The position numbers were made by a program, and so were the translations under genes. From positions 143,669-207,668 of the forward strand of contig JAFEBB010000004.1 in assembly GCA_018266075.1 (NCBI GenBank): DNA of 64,000 bases, given 5' to 3'. Below, piece after piece: positions 34,470 through 43,835 of the stretch; positions within the stretch are counted from its first letter, which is position 1, and the number at the start of each line of letters is the position of its first letter. This stretch comes from Deltaproteobacteria bacterium. Lineage in GTDB: Bacteria > Myxococcota > Myxococcia > Myxococcales > SZAS-1. The notes beneath the pieces were generated by a model, which saw nothing but the letters and a program-made list of their open reading frames with translations, did not search any database and was not told the DNA's origin.

Positions 34470-35759
34470 ATGGCCACCAAGCCGCCGTCGGGGCGCCTCG
34501 CGCGTCTGGGCAAGCTGGCGTCGCTCTCGGCCAAGGTCTCCACCGGGCTGGCGGCGAGGGCCGCGGCGCGCGTGATCGGCAAGAACCCCGACGAGCTGGA
34601 GCGCCAGGCCACCGAGCGCGTGGTGGCCACCCTCGGCGAGCTCAAGGGCGCGGCCATGAAGCTGGGCCAGGCGCTGTCGATGGATCCAGACGCGCTCCCG
34701 CCCGAGCTGCGCGCGGTCATCGCCCGCTTGCAGAACCAGGCGCCGCCGGTGGCGTACGAGGAGATCGCGACCGTCATCGAAGCCGAGCTGGGCGGACCGC
34801 CGGAGGCGCGCTTCGCCGAGTTCGACCACACCCCGCTCGCCGCCGCCAGCCTGGGCCAGGTGCACCGCGCGCGGCTGCAGGACGGCCGAGAGGTCGCCGT
34901 GAAGGTGCAGTACCCGGGCATCGTGGACGCCATCGAGTCGGACTTCGCGAACCTGGGGGTGATCGTGAACGCGGTGGGCAAGACCTCGCCCACCTTCGAC
35001 GGCCGCGAGTACTACGAGGAGTTCCGCCGGGAGATCGCCCTTGAGACCGACTACGAGCGCGAGGCGCTGCACGCGCGCCAGTACCGCGGCTGGGTGTCGC
35101 GCTTTCCGGATCTCGTGGTGCCCGAGGTCATCGACTCGCACTCGGGCAAGCGGGTGCTGACCCTGGAGCTGGTGCGCGGCGTGACCCTGGGCCAGTTCGT
35201 GACCACGTCGGCGGACGACGCGGCGCGCCTGCGCGTCTCCAGCCAGCTCATCCGCGCCATCTACGGGCCGTTCCTGCTCGCCGGCGAGATCCACGCGGAT
35301 CCGCATCCAGGTAACTTTTTGGTTACAGACGACGGCAAGCTGGCCATCCTCGACTTCGGCAGCGTCAAGGCCTTCAGCCCCTCGTTCGTCGACGCCTGTC
35401 GCCGCTACTTCCGCGCGAACCTCGAAGGCCCGCCCATCGACGTGCTCGAGGCCGTGCGCGCCGCGGGCTTCCGGGTGGAGCTGCCCGATGCCCTGGCGCG
35501 CGACGTGCTCGGCGAGGTCCAGGCCATCGCCGGACGGCCGGTGCGCACCGGGAGCTACGACTACGGCGCCGACACCGCCAACAAGGACATGCGCGCCCTG
35601 GTCGCCCGCCGCGGCAAGGACGTGCTCCGCATCCGGCCGCCGGCCGAGGGCGTGATGTTCGCCCGCGCCATCGGCGGCTGCGCCCAGAACCTGCGCGCGC
35701 TCGCGGCGCGCGGAGACTTTCGCGCGGTGTTCGAAGGGCTCTTGCCCCTGCTGCCGTGA
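34470..35759 (+). CDS. ABC1/UbiB-family atypical kinase
   Basis: 429 residues. UbiB-family hallmarks: KLGQALSMD near 65 (KxGQ motif), AAASLGQVHRARL (Ala-rich nucleotide loop), VAVKVQYPG, IHADPHPGNFL near 274-284 (catalytic) and LAILDFGSV (metal-binding). Family members act in ubiquinone or other isoprenoid-lipid metabolism through ATPase activity. No C-terminal membrane helix is seen. Codons for GNFLVT contain a TAAC-N6-GTTA palindrome in rare codons. The ATG at 34470 is taken; the ribosome-binding site is weak. Confidence 0.82.
   Translation: MATKPPSGRLARLGKLASLSAKVSTGLAARAAARVIGKNPDELERQATERVVATLGELKGAAMKLGQALSMDPDALPPELRAVIARLQNQAPPVAYEEIATVIEAELGGPPEARFAEFDHTPLAAASLGQVHRARLQDGREVAVKVQYPGIVDAIESDFANLGVIVNAVGKTSPTFDGREYYEEFRREIALETDYEREALHARQYRGWVSRFPDLVVPEVIDSHSGKRVLTLELVRGVTLGQFVTTSADDAARLRVSSQLIRAIYGPFLLAGEIHADPHPGNFLVTDDGKLAILDFGSVKAFSPSFVDACRRYFRANLEGPPIDVLEAVRAAGFRVELPDALARDVLGEVQAIAGRPVRTGSYDYGADTANKDMRALVARRGKDVLRIRPPAEGVMFARAIGGCAQNLRALAARGDFRAVFEGLLPLLP
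35311..35326. repeat. TAAC-N6-GTTA palindrome copy 4, inside ubiB-like gene
   Basis: GTAAC-tttttg-GTTAC. Falls on the invariant GNFLVT segment and replaces normal GC-ending codons with TTT, TTG, GTT, ACA. Confidence 0.75.
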
Positions 35760-35861
35760 GCCCCAGCCAGGGCGCGCTCGCTTTTCGCACTTGCGAGCGA
35801 GCGGTGCGTTGAACATTCTCGCCGCGTCGGTCGTCCAACCGGCACCTTGCGAGGTCGTCCC

Positions 35862-37373
35862 ATGCGCCGCGCCACCCTGCTCGCCTCCCTCCTCCTCTTC
35901 GCCTCGACCGCGTCGGCCCAGACCGCGCAAACGCCGATGGCGCCCGTGCCCCACCCCGTCTCGCCCATGCCCGGCTTCGTGCCGCCTCAGGTGCTGGTGA
36001 CCCTCTCGGCGACGCCCGGGTCCAAGACCTGCGACCAGCTCATGGTCGACGGCAAGCGCAGCGACCTCGCCGGCCTCGCGCAGACCGCCAAGAACACGCT
36101 GGCGCACACGCCGCACGCGGGCGGCATCGTGAAGGTGGACAGCGCCTGCGCGCCGGCCGACGTCACCAAGATCGTGGACGCGCTCCACCAGGCCGGCATC
36201 GCCGAGGTGAAGGTGAGCCAGGCCGGCGCCCCGCTGCCGCCGCCGTCCGACGCCGTGAAGGCCGCCGCCACCGGCACCAACGCCTTCGCCGCGCAGCTCT
36301 ACGGCCAGCTCAAGGGCAAGGGCGAGGCCAACCTCTTCTTCTCGCCGCTGTCGGTGGCTGCCGCGCTGGGCCTCGTCGATCTCGGCAGCGCGGGTGAGAC
36401 CGCCAAGCAGCTCGACGCCGCGCTCCACCTCACGATGCCGCACGAGCAGGCGCACCTGGCGCTCGCGGACCTGCTCCAGCGCTACGTGCAGGGCCGCGGC
36501 GACTCGACGCTGGAGATCGCCAACCGCCTCTGGGTGAAGCCGGGCTTGAAGATCCTGCCCGAGTACACCACCAAGCTGCAGAGCGAGTTCGCGGGCGGCA
36601 TGGAGACGGTGGACTTCTCGAAGTCGGAGGCGGCGCGCAAGACCATCAACAGCTGGGTCAATGACCAGACCCACGGAAAGATCTCCGACCTCATCGGCAG
36701 CGGCGCGCTCAGCGGGGCCACGGAGCTGGTGCTCACCAACGCCGTCTACTTCCTGGGCACCTGGCAGCACCCGTTCGACCCCGCCAATACGAAAGACGCG
36801 CCCTTCACCCTGCCCTCGGGCCAGAAGGCGAACGTGCCGCTGATGCACCTCGCGGAGAAGGGCATCGGCATCGACACCGGCGACGTGCAGGTGGTGGAGC
36901 TGCCCTATGGCCAGCAGGGCTCGCTCGCGTTCGACCTCATCGTGCCCAAGGCCGCCGACGGCCTGCCCGCGCTGGAGAAGAAGCTGCAGCCCGGCTACCT
37001 GGACTCGCTGCTCGGCGGCCTGCGGCCGGCGCACCTGAACCTGGCCATGCCCAAGTTCACCGAGCGCTCGCAGTTCGAGCTCACCCAGCCGCTGACCGCG
37101 CTCGGGCTGGGCGGGCTCTTCAAGAACCCCGACTTCTCGGCGATGACGCCGGCGAAGGGGCTGTTCGTCTCGGCCGTGATCCACCAGGCCTTCGTGGACG
37201 TGAACGAGAAGGGCACCGAGGCCGCGGCAGCCACGGCGGTGATCACCTCGCGGGCGATGCTGCGCATCCCCGAGCTGAACGTGACCGCGGATCACCCGTT
37301 CCTCTTCGTCATCCGCGACACGGCGACGGGCGGCATCCTCTTCATGGGCCGCGTGTCGGATCCGCGGAAGTAG
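35862..37373 (+). CDS. Exported serpin with N-terminal ExbD/TolR-like domain
   Basis: 503 residues. Signal peptide ends at ASA/Q (about 19). Residues 44-125 resemble the periplasmic ExbD/TolR domain (CDQLMVDGKRSDLAGLAQ, then VKVDSACAPADVTKIVDAL and AGIAEVKVSQ). From about 130 on it is a complete serpin: NLFFSPLSVAAALGLVDLG, NRLWVKPGLKILPEY, TNAVYFLGTWQHPF, the hinge VNEKGTEAAAATAV and the final HPFLFVIRDTATGGILFMGR. The hinge has the small residues of inhibitory serpins; the scissile bond is probably around SRAML, so a trypsin- or elastase-like target is possible. Bacterial serpins are uncommon, and the extra domain is unusual. Confidence 0.85.
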   Translation: MRRATLLASLLLFASTASAQTAQTPMAPVPHPVSPMPGFVPPQVLVTLSATPGSKTCDQLMVDGKRSDLAGLAQTAKNTLAHTPHAGGIVKVDSACAPADVTKIVDALHQAGIAEVKVSQAGAPLPPPSDAVKAAATGTNAFAAQLYGQLKGKGEANLFFSPLSVAAALGLVDLGSAGETAKQLDAALHLTMPHEQAHLALADLLQRYVQGRGDSTLEIANRLWVKPGLKILPEYTTKLQSEFAGGMETVDFSKSEAARKTINSWVNDQTHGKISDLIGSGALSGATELVLTNAVYFLGTWQHPFDPANTKDAPFTLPSGQKANVPLMHLAEKGIGIDTGDVQVVELPYGQQGSLAFDLIVPKAADGLPALEKKLQPGYLDSLLGGLRPAHLNLAMPKFTERSQFELTQPLTALGLGGLFKNPDFSAMTPAKGLFVSAVIHQAFVDVNEKGTEAAAATAVITSRAMLRIPELNVTADHPFLFVIRDTATGGILFMGRVSDPRK

Positions 37374-37400
37374 CCGCAGCGGCCACGGGTTGAACCGGCG

Positions 37401-37907
37401 ATGGCGAGCCTGGGCCATGCCGCCGTGGGGCTCTTCCTGGGACGCGCGGCGCGGCCGGGGGTGACGCTGCGCGAGCGCGCGTGGCCCATGCTCGGCTTCG
37501 CGACCCTGGCCCTCGCGCCGGACCTCGACGCCATCGGCTTCATGCTCGGCGTGCCCTACGCCGCCGAGTGGGGCCACCGCGGCGCGGCGCACTCGCTGCT
37601 GCTGGCGCTGGTCGTCGGCGCGCTGGTCGGGCTCGCGGCGCGCTCGTGGCGGATGGGGCTCCTGGCCATCGTCGCGCTGGGCAGCCACGGGCTCCTCGAC
37701 GCGCTCACCGACGGGGGCCTGGGTGTCGCGCTCTACTGGCCCTTCGACCTCACTCGGCACTTCTTTTCCTGGCGGCCGATCCCGGTGGCGCCGATTGGCG
37801 CGGGCTTTCTGTCCTGGCGCGGGCTGCGCTGCGCGCTCTTCGAGTTGGTCGCGTTCGCGCCCGCGTGGCTGGCCGCGCTCTGGCCCAAGCCGACCAGGCC
37901 GGCTTGA
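37401..37907 (+). CDS. YdjM/DUF457-type membrane-bound hydrolase-like protein
   Basis: 168 residues, four membrane helices. The ordered His/Asp set is intact: LGHAAVGLFLG, LAPDLDAIGF, WGHRGAAHSLL, GSHGLLDALTDGG and WPFDLTRHFFSW. This set is more canonical than in the paralogue at 24576-25136. Biochemical function is not established for the family. It follows the serpin gene by 27 bp and precedes an isoprenylcysteine methyltransferase-like gene by about 30 bp on the same strand, so the three may be co-transcribed. Confidence 0.8.
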   Translation: MASLGHAAVGLFLGRAARPGVTLRERAWPMLGFATLALAPDLDAIGFMLGVPYAAEWGHRGAAHSLLLALVVGALVGLAARSWRMGLLAIVALGSHGLLDALTDGGLGVALYWPFDLTRHFFSWRPIPVAPIGAGFLSWRGLRCALFELVAFAPAWLAALWPKPTRPA

Positions 37908-37940
37908 TTTCGCTGCGCCCGCGTGGGAATTGCTTGGCGC

Positions 37941-38684
37941 ATGACGCGCGTGGAGTCACTGGGGCGGGTGCTCTTCCAAATCCGCTCCTGGAGTCCGTTG
38001 CCGGTGGTGGCCGCGGTGCTGGCGCTCCTGGCCTTCGTGCCCGGGCCTGCGCCCACGCCGGCCATGGAGCGGGTGCTGGTCGCGCTGGGGCTTTTGGCGT
38101 GCGCGCTCGGCCAGGCGCTGCGCGCGTGGGTGCTGGGCCTGGTGCAGGCGGGGACCAGCGGCCAGAACGACTACCTCGAGGCGGTGCACCTCAACACGGC
38201 CGGGCCGTACGCGCACGTGCGCAACCCGCTGTACGTGGGCAACTTCCTCATCTGTCTGGGGCTGGCGCTGGCGGCCGGCAACCTCTGGGCGGCGCTGCTC
38301 GGGCTGGGCTTCTTCGCGTTCGAGTACGCGTTCATCGTCCCGGCCGAAGAGGGCTTCCTGCGCGAGCGCTTCGGCGCGGCCTACGACGCCTACTGCGCCG
38401 CCGTTCCGCGCTGGCTCTGGCGGCTCACGCCCGCGCCCTCGAGCCAGACGCTCCCCGCGACCTTCGACTGGCGCCGCGCCCTGAAGAAGGAGCACAACCC
38501 CTTCTGCGCCTGGGCGAGCGGGATGCTGGTGCTGGTCGGCCTGCGCGCGTGGATGCAGCACCGCGCCGAGGCCATGCCCACGCTCGCGATCCTCGCGGCG
38601 ACGGAGCTCGCCTTGCTGCTGGCCTACGTGGGCGTGAAGGGCTGGAAGCGCCGCTGGTGGCTCGCCGGCGGGTCGCCAAGCTGA
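37941..38684 (+). CDS. Isoprenylcysteine carboxyl methyltransferase/phospholipid methyltransferase-like membrane protein
   Basis: 247 residues with five or six membrane segments. The family signature is GPYAHVRNPLYVGNFLICLG followed by PAEEGFLRERFGAAYDAYCAAVPR, the SAM-binding and C-terminal motifs of ICMT/PEMT-type methyltransferases. A second hydrophobic half (about 185-245) follows the methyltransferase core. The substrate, a lipid or small amphiphile, cannot be told. An in-frame GTG at 37923 is an alternative start. Its stop is one base from that of the convergent channel-like gene. Confidence 0.78.
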   Translation: MTRVESLGRVLFQIRSWSPLPVVAAVLALLAFVPGPAPTPAMERVLVALGLLACALGQALRAWVLGLVQAGTSGQNDYLEAVHLNTAGPYAHVRNPLYVGNFLICLGLALAAGNLWAALLGLGFFAFEYAFIVPAEEGFLRERFGAAYDAYCAAVPRWLWRLTPAPSSQTLPATFDWRRALKKEHNPFCAWASGMLVLVGLRAWMQHRAEAMPTLAILAATELALLLAYVGVKGWKRRWWLAGGSPS

Positions 38685-38685
38685 A

Positions 38686-39384
38686 TCAGTCGAGGTGTCC
38701 CTCGGCGCGGGAGCCGCCGGTGGGCGCCGTCGCGCTGGCCGGCGCTCGCGGCGGGAGCGGCGCGCGCCACCCGAAGCGCAGGCTGAGCAGGCGGATGCCG
38801 GATCCGACCGCGGCCCCCACGAGATCCGGAATCGGCCGCGGCAGAGGCGCGGCGCGCAAGGCGAGGAAGGTGGCGCTCCCGGCAAGCGCGGCCACGGCGT
38901 AGAGCTCGCCGGCGCGGAAGGTGCGGGGCGTCTCGCCGGAGAGCAGGTCGCGGCAGATGCCGCCGCCCACCGCGCCGATGACCCCGAGCAGCAGGCAGGG
39001 CAGGAGCCCCAGCCCCGCGTCTTGCGTGCGCAGCGTCGACGACACCGCGTACCAGCCCAGCGCCAGCGCATCCATGAACAGGATCGCCTTCTCGCTTCGA
39101 GCGCCCGCCCGCCAGCCGAAGAACCACGCCAGGCCCACGGCGACGAGGACCGTGAGCAGGTAGGTCGGGTTCGTGAGCGCGAGCGGCGTGCCGTGCTGGA
39201 GCAGCGTGTCGCGCAGGAGGCCGCCGCCCACGCCCGCGGCCAGGGCCACGCCGGCCACGCCGATGACGTCGTACTCGTGGCGGCGCTCTGCGGTCAGCGC
39301 GCCCGCCAGCGCGCCCGCGAAGACGCCTGCCAGGTCCACCGCAAAGAACGTCCAGGTCAGCTGGGGCACGAACGCCGGAGGCAT
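38686..39384 (-). CDS. TRIC/UPF0126-type cation channel-like protein
   Basis: 232 residues, seven membrane helices arranged as two repeats, each with the glycine motif of bacterial TRIC-family proteins: VGGGLLRDTLL and VGGGICRDLLSGETP. Bacterial members form trimeric potassium- or cation-permeable channels; some may transport glycine. The start could also be GTG 39393. A degenerate TAAC-N6-GT site (39396-39411) lies 12 bp upstream of the ATG. Confidence 0.82.
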   Translation of the reverse strand: MPPAFVPQLTWTFFAVDLAGVFAGALAGALTAERRHEYDVIGVAGVALAAGVGGGLLRDTLLQHGTPLALTNPTYLLTVLVAVGLAWFFGWRAGARSEKAILFMDALALGWYAVSSTLRTQDAGLGLLPCLLLGVIGAVGGGICRDLLSGETPRTFRAGELYAVAALAGSATFLALRAAPLPRPIPDLVGAAVGSGIRLLSLRFGWRAPLPPRAPASATAPTGGSRAEGHLD

Positions 39385-39447
39385 GGCGCTCACACTTAAC
39401 CAACTGGTGCGGGCGTGTCGAAGACCGGAGACCGGGCGAGCGGCCGC

Positions 39448-42400
39448 TCAAGCCTTGCGCGTCAGCTCCACCAGGACTCGCACCAGCTCCAGCGGGTGCA
39501 CCGGGCGCAGCAGCTGGGCGTCGAAGCCGGCGGCCCTGGCGCGGACGCCAAGCTCGGGCCGCCGGTCGGCCACCAGCGCCACCGCGGGGATTCGCCCGCC
39601 CTTCTCCTCGGGCAACGCGCGCAACGCCTTCATCAGCTCCAGGCCGCTCGCCTCATGGGCGGAGAGCTCGGCGATGACCACGTCGAAGGAGCCCAGGTCC
39701 AGCGCCGTCCGGCCCACGTTGGAGCAGGACTCTTCCCTCACGGCTGCGCCCGCGTGCTCCAGCGCGAAGGCGAGGGCGTCGTGGGTGCGCGAGGGCGCGT
39801 CGACCATCAGCACCTTCAAGCCGCGCAGCTCGCCCTGGGGTCGCCAGACGTGCAGGCCAGGCGGCGTCTGGCGCCGGGCCTGGGCCGCCTCGGCGCCCGC
39901 GAGCGGCAGGGTGATCCGGAAGGTCGCGCCCCGGCCCGAACCTTCGCTCTCCACCTCCACCCGCCCGCCGTGCAGCTCCACCACGTGCTTCACGATGGCC
40001 AGCCCCAGCCCCAGCCCGCCATGGGTGCGCGTGCTCGAGGGATCCGCCTGGCGGAAGCGCTCGAAGACGTAGGGGAGGAACGCGGGCGCGATGCCCTGCC
40101 CCGTGTCGCGCACGGAGATCTGCGCCTGGCCCTCGCCGCCGCGCAGGAGCACCTCCACCCGGCCGCCAGCCGGCGTGAACTTGATGGCGTTGGAGAGCAG
40201 GTTCCAGATCACCTGCTGCAGCCGGTCCGGATCCGCGAGCAGCGGGCCCACCTCGGTCGACGGCGCGCCGGAGAGCACGATGCCCTTTGCTTCGGCCGCG
40301 GGGCGCACCGCCGCCAGCGCCGCCTCGATGATCTCCTGCGCGCGCGTGGAGCGCACGTGCAGGCGCAGCTTGCCGCTGGAGATGCGGGAGATGTCGAGCA
40401 GGTCCTCGATGAGCTGGCTCTGGGCGCGCACGTTGCGGTCGATGACCTCCACCGCCCGCGTCTTGCGCTCCTCGCTGAGCGTGCCCGCGCGGAGCATGCT
40501 GGTGTAGCCGAGCACCGCGGTGAGCGGCGTGCGCAGCTCGTGGCTCACCACGGCCAGGAACTCGTCCTTGGCGCGGTTGGCGGCCTCGGAGTCGCGCAGC
40601 AGGCGGCCGTTGTCGATGGCCAGGCCCGCGCGGCGGCCGAGCTCGAGGGCCAGCTCCAGATCGTCGTTGCCGAAGCGGCGGCCCTCCTCGCACAGGAAGA
40701 TGAGCGCGCCCAGGGTGCGCCCGCGCGCGGTGAGCGGCACCTCGATGAGCGAGCGCATGCGCAGGTCGACGTAGAACTGCAGGAGCGCCGGATCCGCCAC
40801 CTGGGACCGGAGCATGTCCAGATCCACCTCGGGAAAGAACTCGTGCTTGCCCTGGCGAAGCACCCGGCCCAGGCCGAGGCGCTCGTCGAGCTGGTCGCCG
40901 AACTGGCCGGCCGCGTTCCACATGAGGCCCACCGCGCCCGGGCGCTGGTGCGAGACCGCCACCCGGCGCACCCTGCCATCGGGCTCGATGACGTCGGCCA
41001 CGGCGCCGTCGGCGAAGCCGGGAACGGCGAGCTCGGTGAGCTTGCGCAGGGCAGCGTCGAAGTCGGTGGCGCCGGCGAGCTCGGCCGAGGCCTCGGAGAG
41101 GAAGCGCCAGCGCCACTCGGCCTGCTTCTGGCCGTGGACGTCGGTCGCGGTCGAGAACCAGCGCACCGGGCCGCCCGGGGCGTCCACCAGCGGCATGCCG
41201 CGCACCAGGAACCAGCGGTAGGCGCCGTCGGCGCGGCGGAGGCGCAGCTCGATCTCGACGGGGATCTTCCGGTCGTTGGCCTCTTTCCAGCGGGCGGCGG
41301 TGCGCGCGCGATCGTCGGGGTGCACCGCGCGGAGCCAGCGGGATTGGTTGAAGAAGGTGAGGCCCTGGCCCACGTACTCCAGGAGGCGGCGGTTGGCGAA
41401 GCTGGCCCGGCCGCCGGGCTCGCCCACGATCACGTGGTGCGGGATGGCGTCGGCGATGGAGCGGAGCTCGCGCTCGCTGCGCTCGGCGGCGGCGCGCGCG
41501 CCCTGCTCGCGAGCGAGGAGCGCCTGGTGCTCGGTGACGTCCTCGTACGCAACCACCCCGCCCGAGAGCCGGCCCTCGGGGTCGTGGATGGGGCGCACGT
41601 GGGTGCGCAGCAGCATCACCCGGCCGTCTTTGGCCTCGAGCTGCAACAGCTCGCCGTCCACCCGCTCCCCGCGCGCGGCGCGCATGAAGGGGAGCTGCTC
41701 GAAGTCCAGGACCTCGCCGTGCGCGTCGCGGGCCAGGCAGCGCGGCCCGGACTCGCGCAGCTTGAGCAGCTTCTCCGCGGGCGGGTTGGCGTAGAGCAGC
41801 CGCCCCGTGGGCGCCTCGACGAGAATCACCGCCTGGGGCAAGGCCCCCAGCACCGCGTTGAGCTGCTGCTGCTTCTGGTGCACCTCGGCGGCGAGGGCGC
41901 GCGCGTTGCCTTCGGCGGCGCGCTGCTCGGTGAGGTCGAAGAAGGAGCAGACCACCTGACGCTGCGCCGGATCCGCCGCGGGGATCACCCGGGCGTGCGC
42001 GCTGTACCAGTGGACCTTGCCGTCGAGGGTGCTGCGCATGCCCAGCACGGTGGCGGGCTGGCTCTGGCCGGTGGCGAGCGCGAGGGCGATGGGGAGCTCG
42101 GCGTCTGGACAGCGCGCGCCGTCCTCGCGGACGTACTCGATCTCCGCCCTCCAACCCGCCATGCCCTCCTGGGCGCGACCGCGGCGGTCGAGGAGCTTCC
42201 GGGCGCTGCGGTTGGCCATCACCAGCGAGCCGTCGGCGGCGATGACCACCACGCCCTCGTCGAGCGCGTCGACCACCGCGCGGAGCTGGAACTCGCGGCC
42301 CTCGAGCGCGCGCGCCAGCTCTTCGGCGCGCTGGCGGGCGCGGGTCTGCTCGGTGATGTCCGTGGCCACCAGGAGCAGCCCGGCGACGGCGCCCGCGGTC

Positions 42401-42762
42401 CCGCGCAAGGGCTCCACCAGCAGGCGGAAGTGGCTGTGCTCCGCCAGCCCGCCGCGCAAGAGCGGCAGGCGCAGCTCCGGCGCGAGGTAGGCCTCGCCGG
42501 TGCGGTACACCTGGTCGGCGAGCTCGAGCAGCCCGGAGCCAGCGAGCTCGGGCAGGGCCTGCTTCAGCGGACGCCCGCAGAGGTCGGTGCGGCCCAGCAC
42601 CTCTTCGCAGGCGTGGTTGGCGAACTCGAGGACGTGCTCCGGGCCGCGGGCGATGCAGAGCGCCGCCGGCGCGTCCATGAGCGCCGAGAGGACGTCGAGG
42701 TCCTCGGAGGTGACCCCGGAAACGGGATCGAAGCTGGTGGGCGGCATAGGCATGGCCTGCAC
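39448..42762 (-). CDS. Hybrid sensor histidine kinase: four PAS, GAF, kinase, receiver with Glu for Asp
   Basis: 1104 residues, no membrane helix, so cytoplasmic. Order: four PAS domains (roughly 25-135, 155-285, 300-415, 430-545), a GAF domain (560-715), HisKA with FLAVVSHELRTPL near 738, HATPase with NLLSNAIKFTP, DTGQGIAP and HGGLGLGL, then a receiver-like domain from about 985. In the receiver the phospho-acceptor position reads VVIAELSAHE, so Glu1032 replaces Asp, and the acidic pair is weak (LMVDAPS). The kinase half should be active; the receiver probably cannot be phosphorylated. Start GTG 42762 has a G-rich site before it; ATG 42753 is possible. Confidence 0.85.
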   Translation of the reverse strand: MQAMPMPPTSFDPVSGVTSEDLDVLSALMDAPAALCIARGPEHVLEFANHACEEVLGRTDLCGRPLKQALPELAGSGLLELADQVYRTGEAYLAPELRLPLLRGGLAEHSHFRLLVEPLRGTAGAVAGLLLVATDITEQTRARQRAEELARALEGREFQLRAVVDALDEGVVVIAADGSLVMANRSARKLLDRRGRAQEGMAGWRAEIEYVREDGARCPDAELPIALALATGQSQPATVLGMRSTLDGKVHWYSAHARVIPAADPAQRQVVCSFFDLTEQRAAEGNARALAAEVHQKQQQLNAVLGALPQAVILVEAPTGRLLYANPPAEKLLKLRESGPRCLARDAHGEVLDFEQLPFMRAARGERVDGELLQLEAKDGRVMLLRTHVRPIHDPEGRLSGGVVAYEDVTEHQALLAREQGARAAAERSERELRSIADAIPHHVIVGEPGGRASFANRRLLEYVGQGLTFFNQSRWLRAVHPDDRARTAARWKEANDRKIPVEIELRLRRADGAYRWFLVRGMPLVDAPGGPVRWFSTATDVHGQKQAEWRWRFLSEASAELAGATDFDAALRKLTELAVPGFADGAVADVIEPDGRVRRVAVSHQRPGAVGLMWNAAGQFGDQLDERLGLGRVLRQGKHEFFPEVDLDMLRSQVADPALLQFYVDLRMRSLIEVPLTARGRTLGALIFLCEEGRRFGNDDLELALELGRRAGLAIDNGRLLRDSEAANRAKDEFLAVVSHELRTPLTAVLGYTSMLRAGTLSEERKTRAVEVIDRNVRAQSQLIEDLLDISRISSGKLRLHVRSTRAQEIIEAALAAVRPAAEAKGIVLSGAPSTEVGPLLADPDRLQQVIWNLLSNAIKFTPAGGRVEVLLRGGEGQAQISVRDTGQGIAPAFLPYVFERFRQADPSSTRTHGGLGLGLAIVKHVVELHGGRVEVESEGSGRGATFRITLPLAGAEAAQARRQTPPGLHVWRPQGELRGLKVLMVDAPSRTHDALAFALEHAGAAVREESCSNVGRTALDLGSFDVVIAELSAHEASGLELMKALRALPEEKGGRIPAVALVADRRPELGVRARAAGFDAQLLRPVHPLELVRVLVELTRKA

Positions 42763-42992
42763 GAAGCCCCCCGGCTTCAGCTCAGGTCATACACGTTCTC
42801 GCCCGGCGAACGGCGCCGCGGCGACGCTGGCCGTCGGGTGGTGAACGCGGTTCCGCGCGCTGGGCAAAACGCGGAACTCAGAGGGCATGTCGGCGCGGGC
42901 GGTTGCGGGCCGCGGACGCCTGTCCGTCCCCGGGCATTTCCAGGATGGACAGGCGCGGACTGTCCGGATCCGAGCGGATCCGGATCCGATTT

Positions 42993-43787
42993 TCAGGGTC
43001 CGGCGGCGAGGCTGCGCTTCTCTTCGGTGCCACCGGGCGGCACGGCGAGGACGAACTCCGCGTCGGCGACCTGGCCGTTGATGGCCACGTCGCTGAGGAC
43101 GGTGCGCGCGGTGGCCTTGCCGTCGTGGCTCTCCACGACCTCGCTGGGGAAGCACAGGCCCAGCTTGGCGTCGCAGGTCTGCTGGGTCACCTCCACGCGG
43201 CTCGCGCCCTCGGGGCCCTGGATGGCCTTGTCCATCAGGTCCATGGCGGGCATGCCGAAGCGGAAGGTGAAGGCGTAGCTCTGGGCGCCGTCGGCCACGC
43301 TGGCCTTGAGCTCGGCCACGTCGCGGTCGCCGGTGGCGGCCTTGGTCTTTGCAGCCGTGACGGTCGCGGGCAGGAGCGGCGCACGGAAGCCCTCGGGCAC
43401 GAAGGGGGCGAAGATCTGGTGCAGGAAGGCGTCGGCCTTGTCCTTGGGGAGCGCCGAGAGATCGAACGTGGTGAGCTTCTTGGCGGCGACGTCGAGGTCT
43501 TTGAGCGAGGAGCCGTCGAAGACGAAGACGTGCGCCTGCGCGCCCTCGGTCTCGCCGCGCATCTTGCCCGGGCTGCGGTAGGCGAACTTGAAGCCCAGCG
43601 ACTGGTTCGAGGCGAGGTCCGTGGTCACGCCGTGGAAGCGGTACGAGGTGAGCTTGCGCTCGCGCTCCGCGAGCTGGGTGCGGACCTGCGAGGCCAGCTC
43701 GTCGCTGGGCGGTGCGGCCTTGTTCTTGTCGCTGGGGCAGGCCGCGAGCACGAAGGCGAGAGCGAGGAGCGAGAGGCGAGCGCGCAT
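42993..43787 (-). CDS. LolA-like lipoprotein
   Basis: 264 residues. Lipobox LAAC (Cys17) with following Pro-Ser. The mature domain looks like the LolA/LppX half-barrel: repeated strands TSYRFHGVTTDL, FKFAYRSPGKMRGE, HVFVFDGSSLKDLD and KKLTTFDLSAL, then a C-terminal Gly/Pro tail. Family members carry lipid or lipoprotein through the periplasm, and a lipoprotein version may act at the outer membrane or as a stress sensor. Its leader contains a terminator-like hairpin 17 bases before the ATG, suggesting attenuation. Confidence 0.7.
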   Translation of the reverse strand: MRARLSLLALAFVLAACPSDKNKAAPPSDELASQVRTQLAERERKLTSYRFHGVTTDLASNQSLGFKFAYRSPGKMRGETEGAQAHVFVFDGSSLKDLDVAAKKLTTFDLSALPKDKADAFLHQIFAPFVPEGFRAPLLPATVTAAKTKAATGDRDVAELKASVADGAQSYAFTFRFGMPAMDLMDKAIQGPEGASRVEVTQQTCDAKLGLCFPSEVVESHDGKATARTVLSDVAINGQVADAEFVLAVPPGGTEEKRSLAAGP

Positions 43788-43803
43788 GGGCTGAGGAACC
43801 TCG

Positions 43804-43835
43804 CAAAAAATCGGGGGGAGCGCCACATCCCCCGG
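43804..43835 (-). terminator. Intrinsic terminator-like hairpin in the leader of the LolA-like gene
   Basis: On the minus strand CGGGGG, 11-base loop, CCCCCG, then ATTTTTTG. A textbook stem plus T-run, but placed before, not after, a minus-strand gene. Confidence 0.7.

Noticed and set aside
39415..43278. Very long open frame on the plus strand opposite the hybrid histidine kinase
   Set aside because: It is Arg/Ala/His-rich shadow sequence with no domain pattern, produced by high GC opposite a clear kinase gene.
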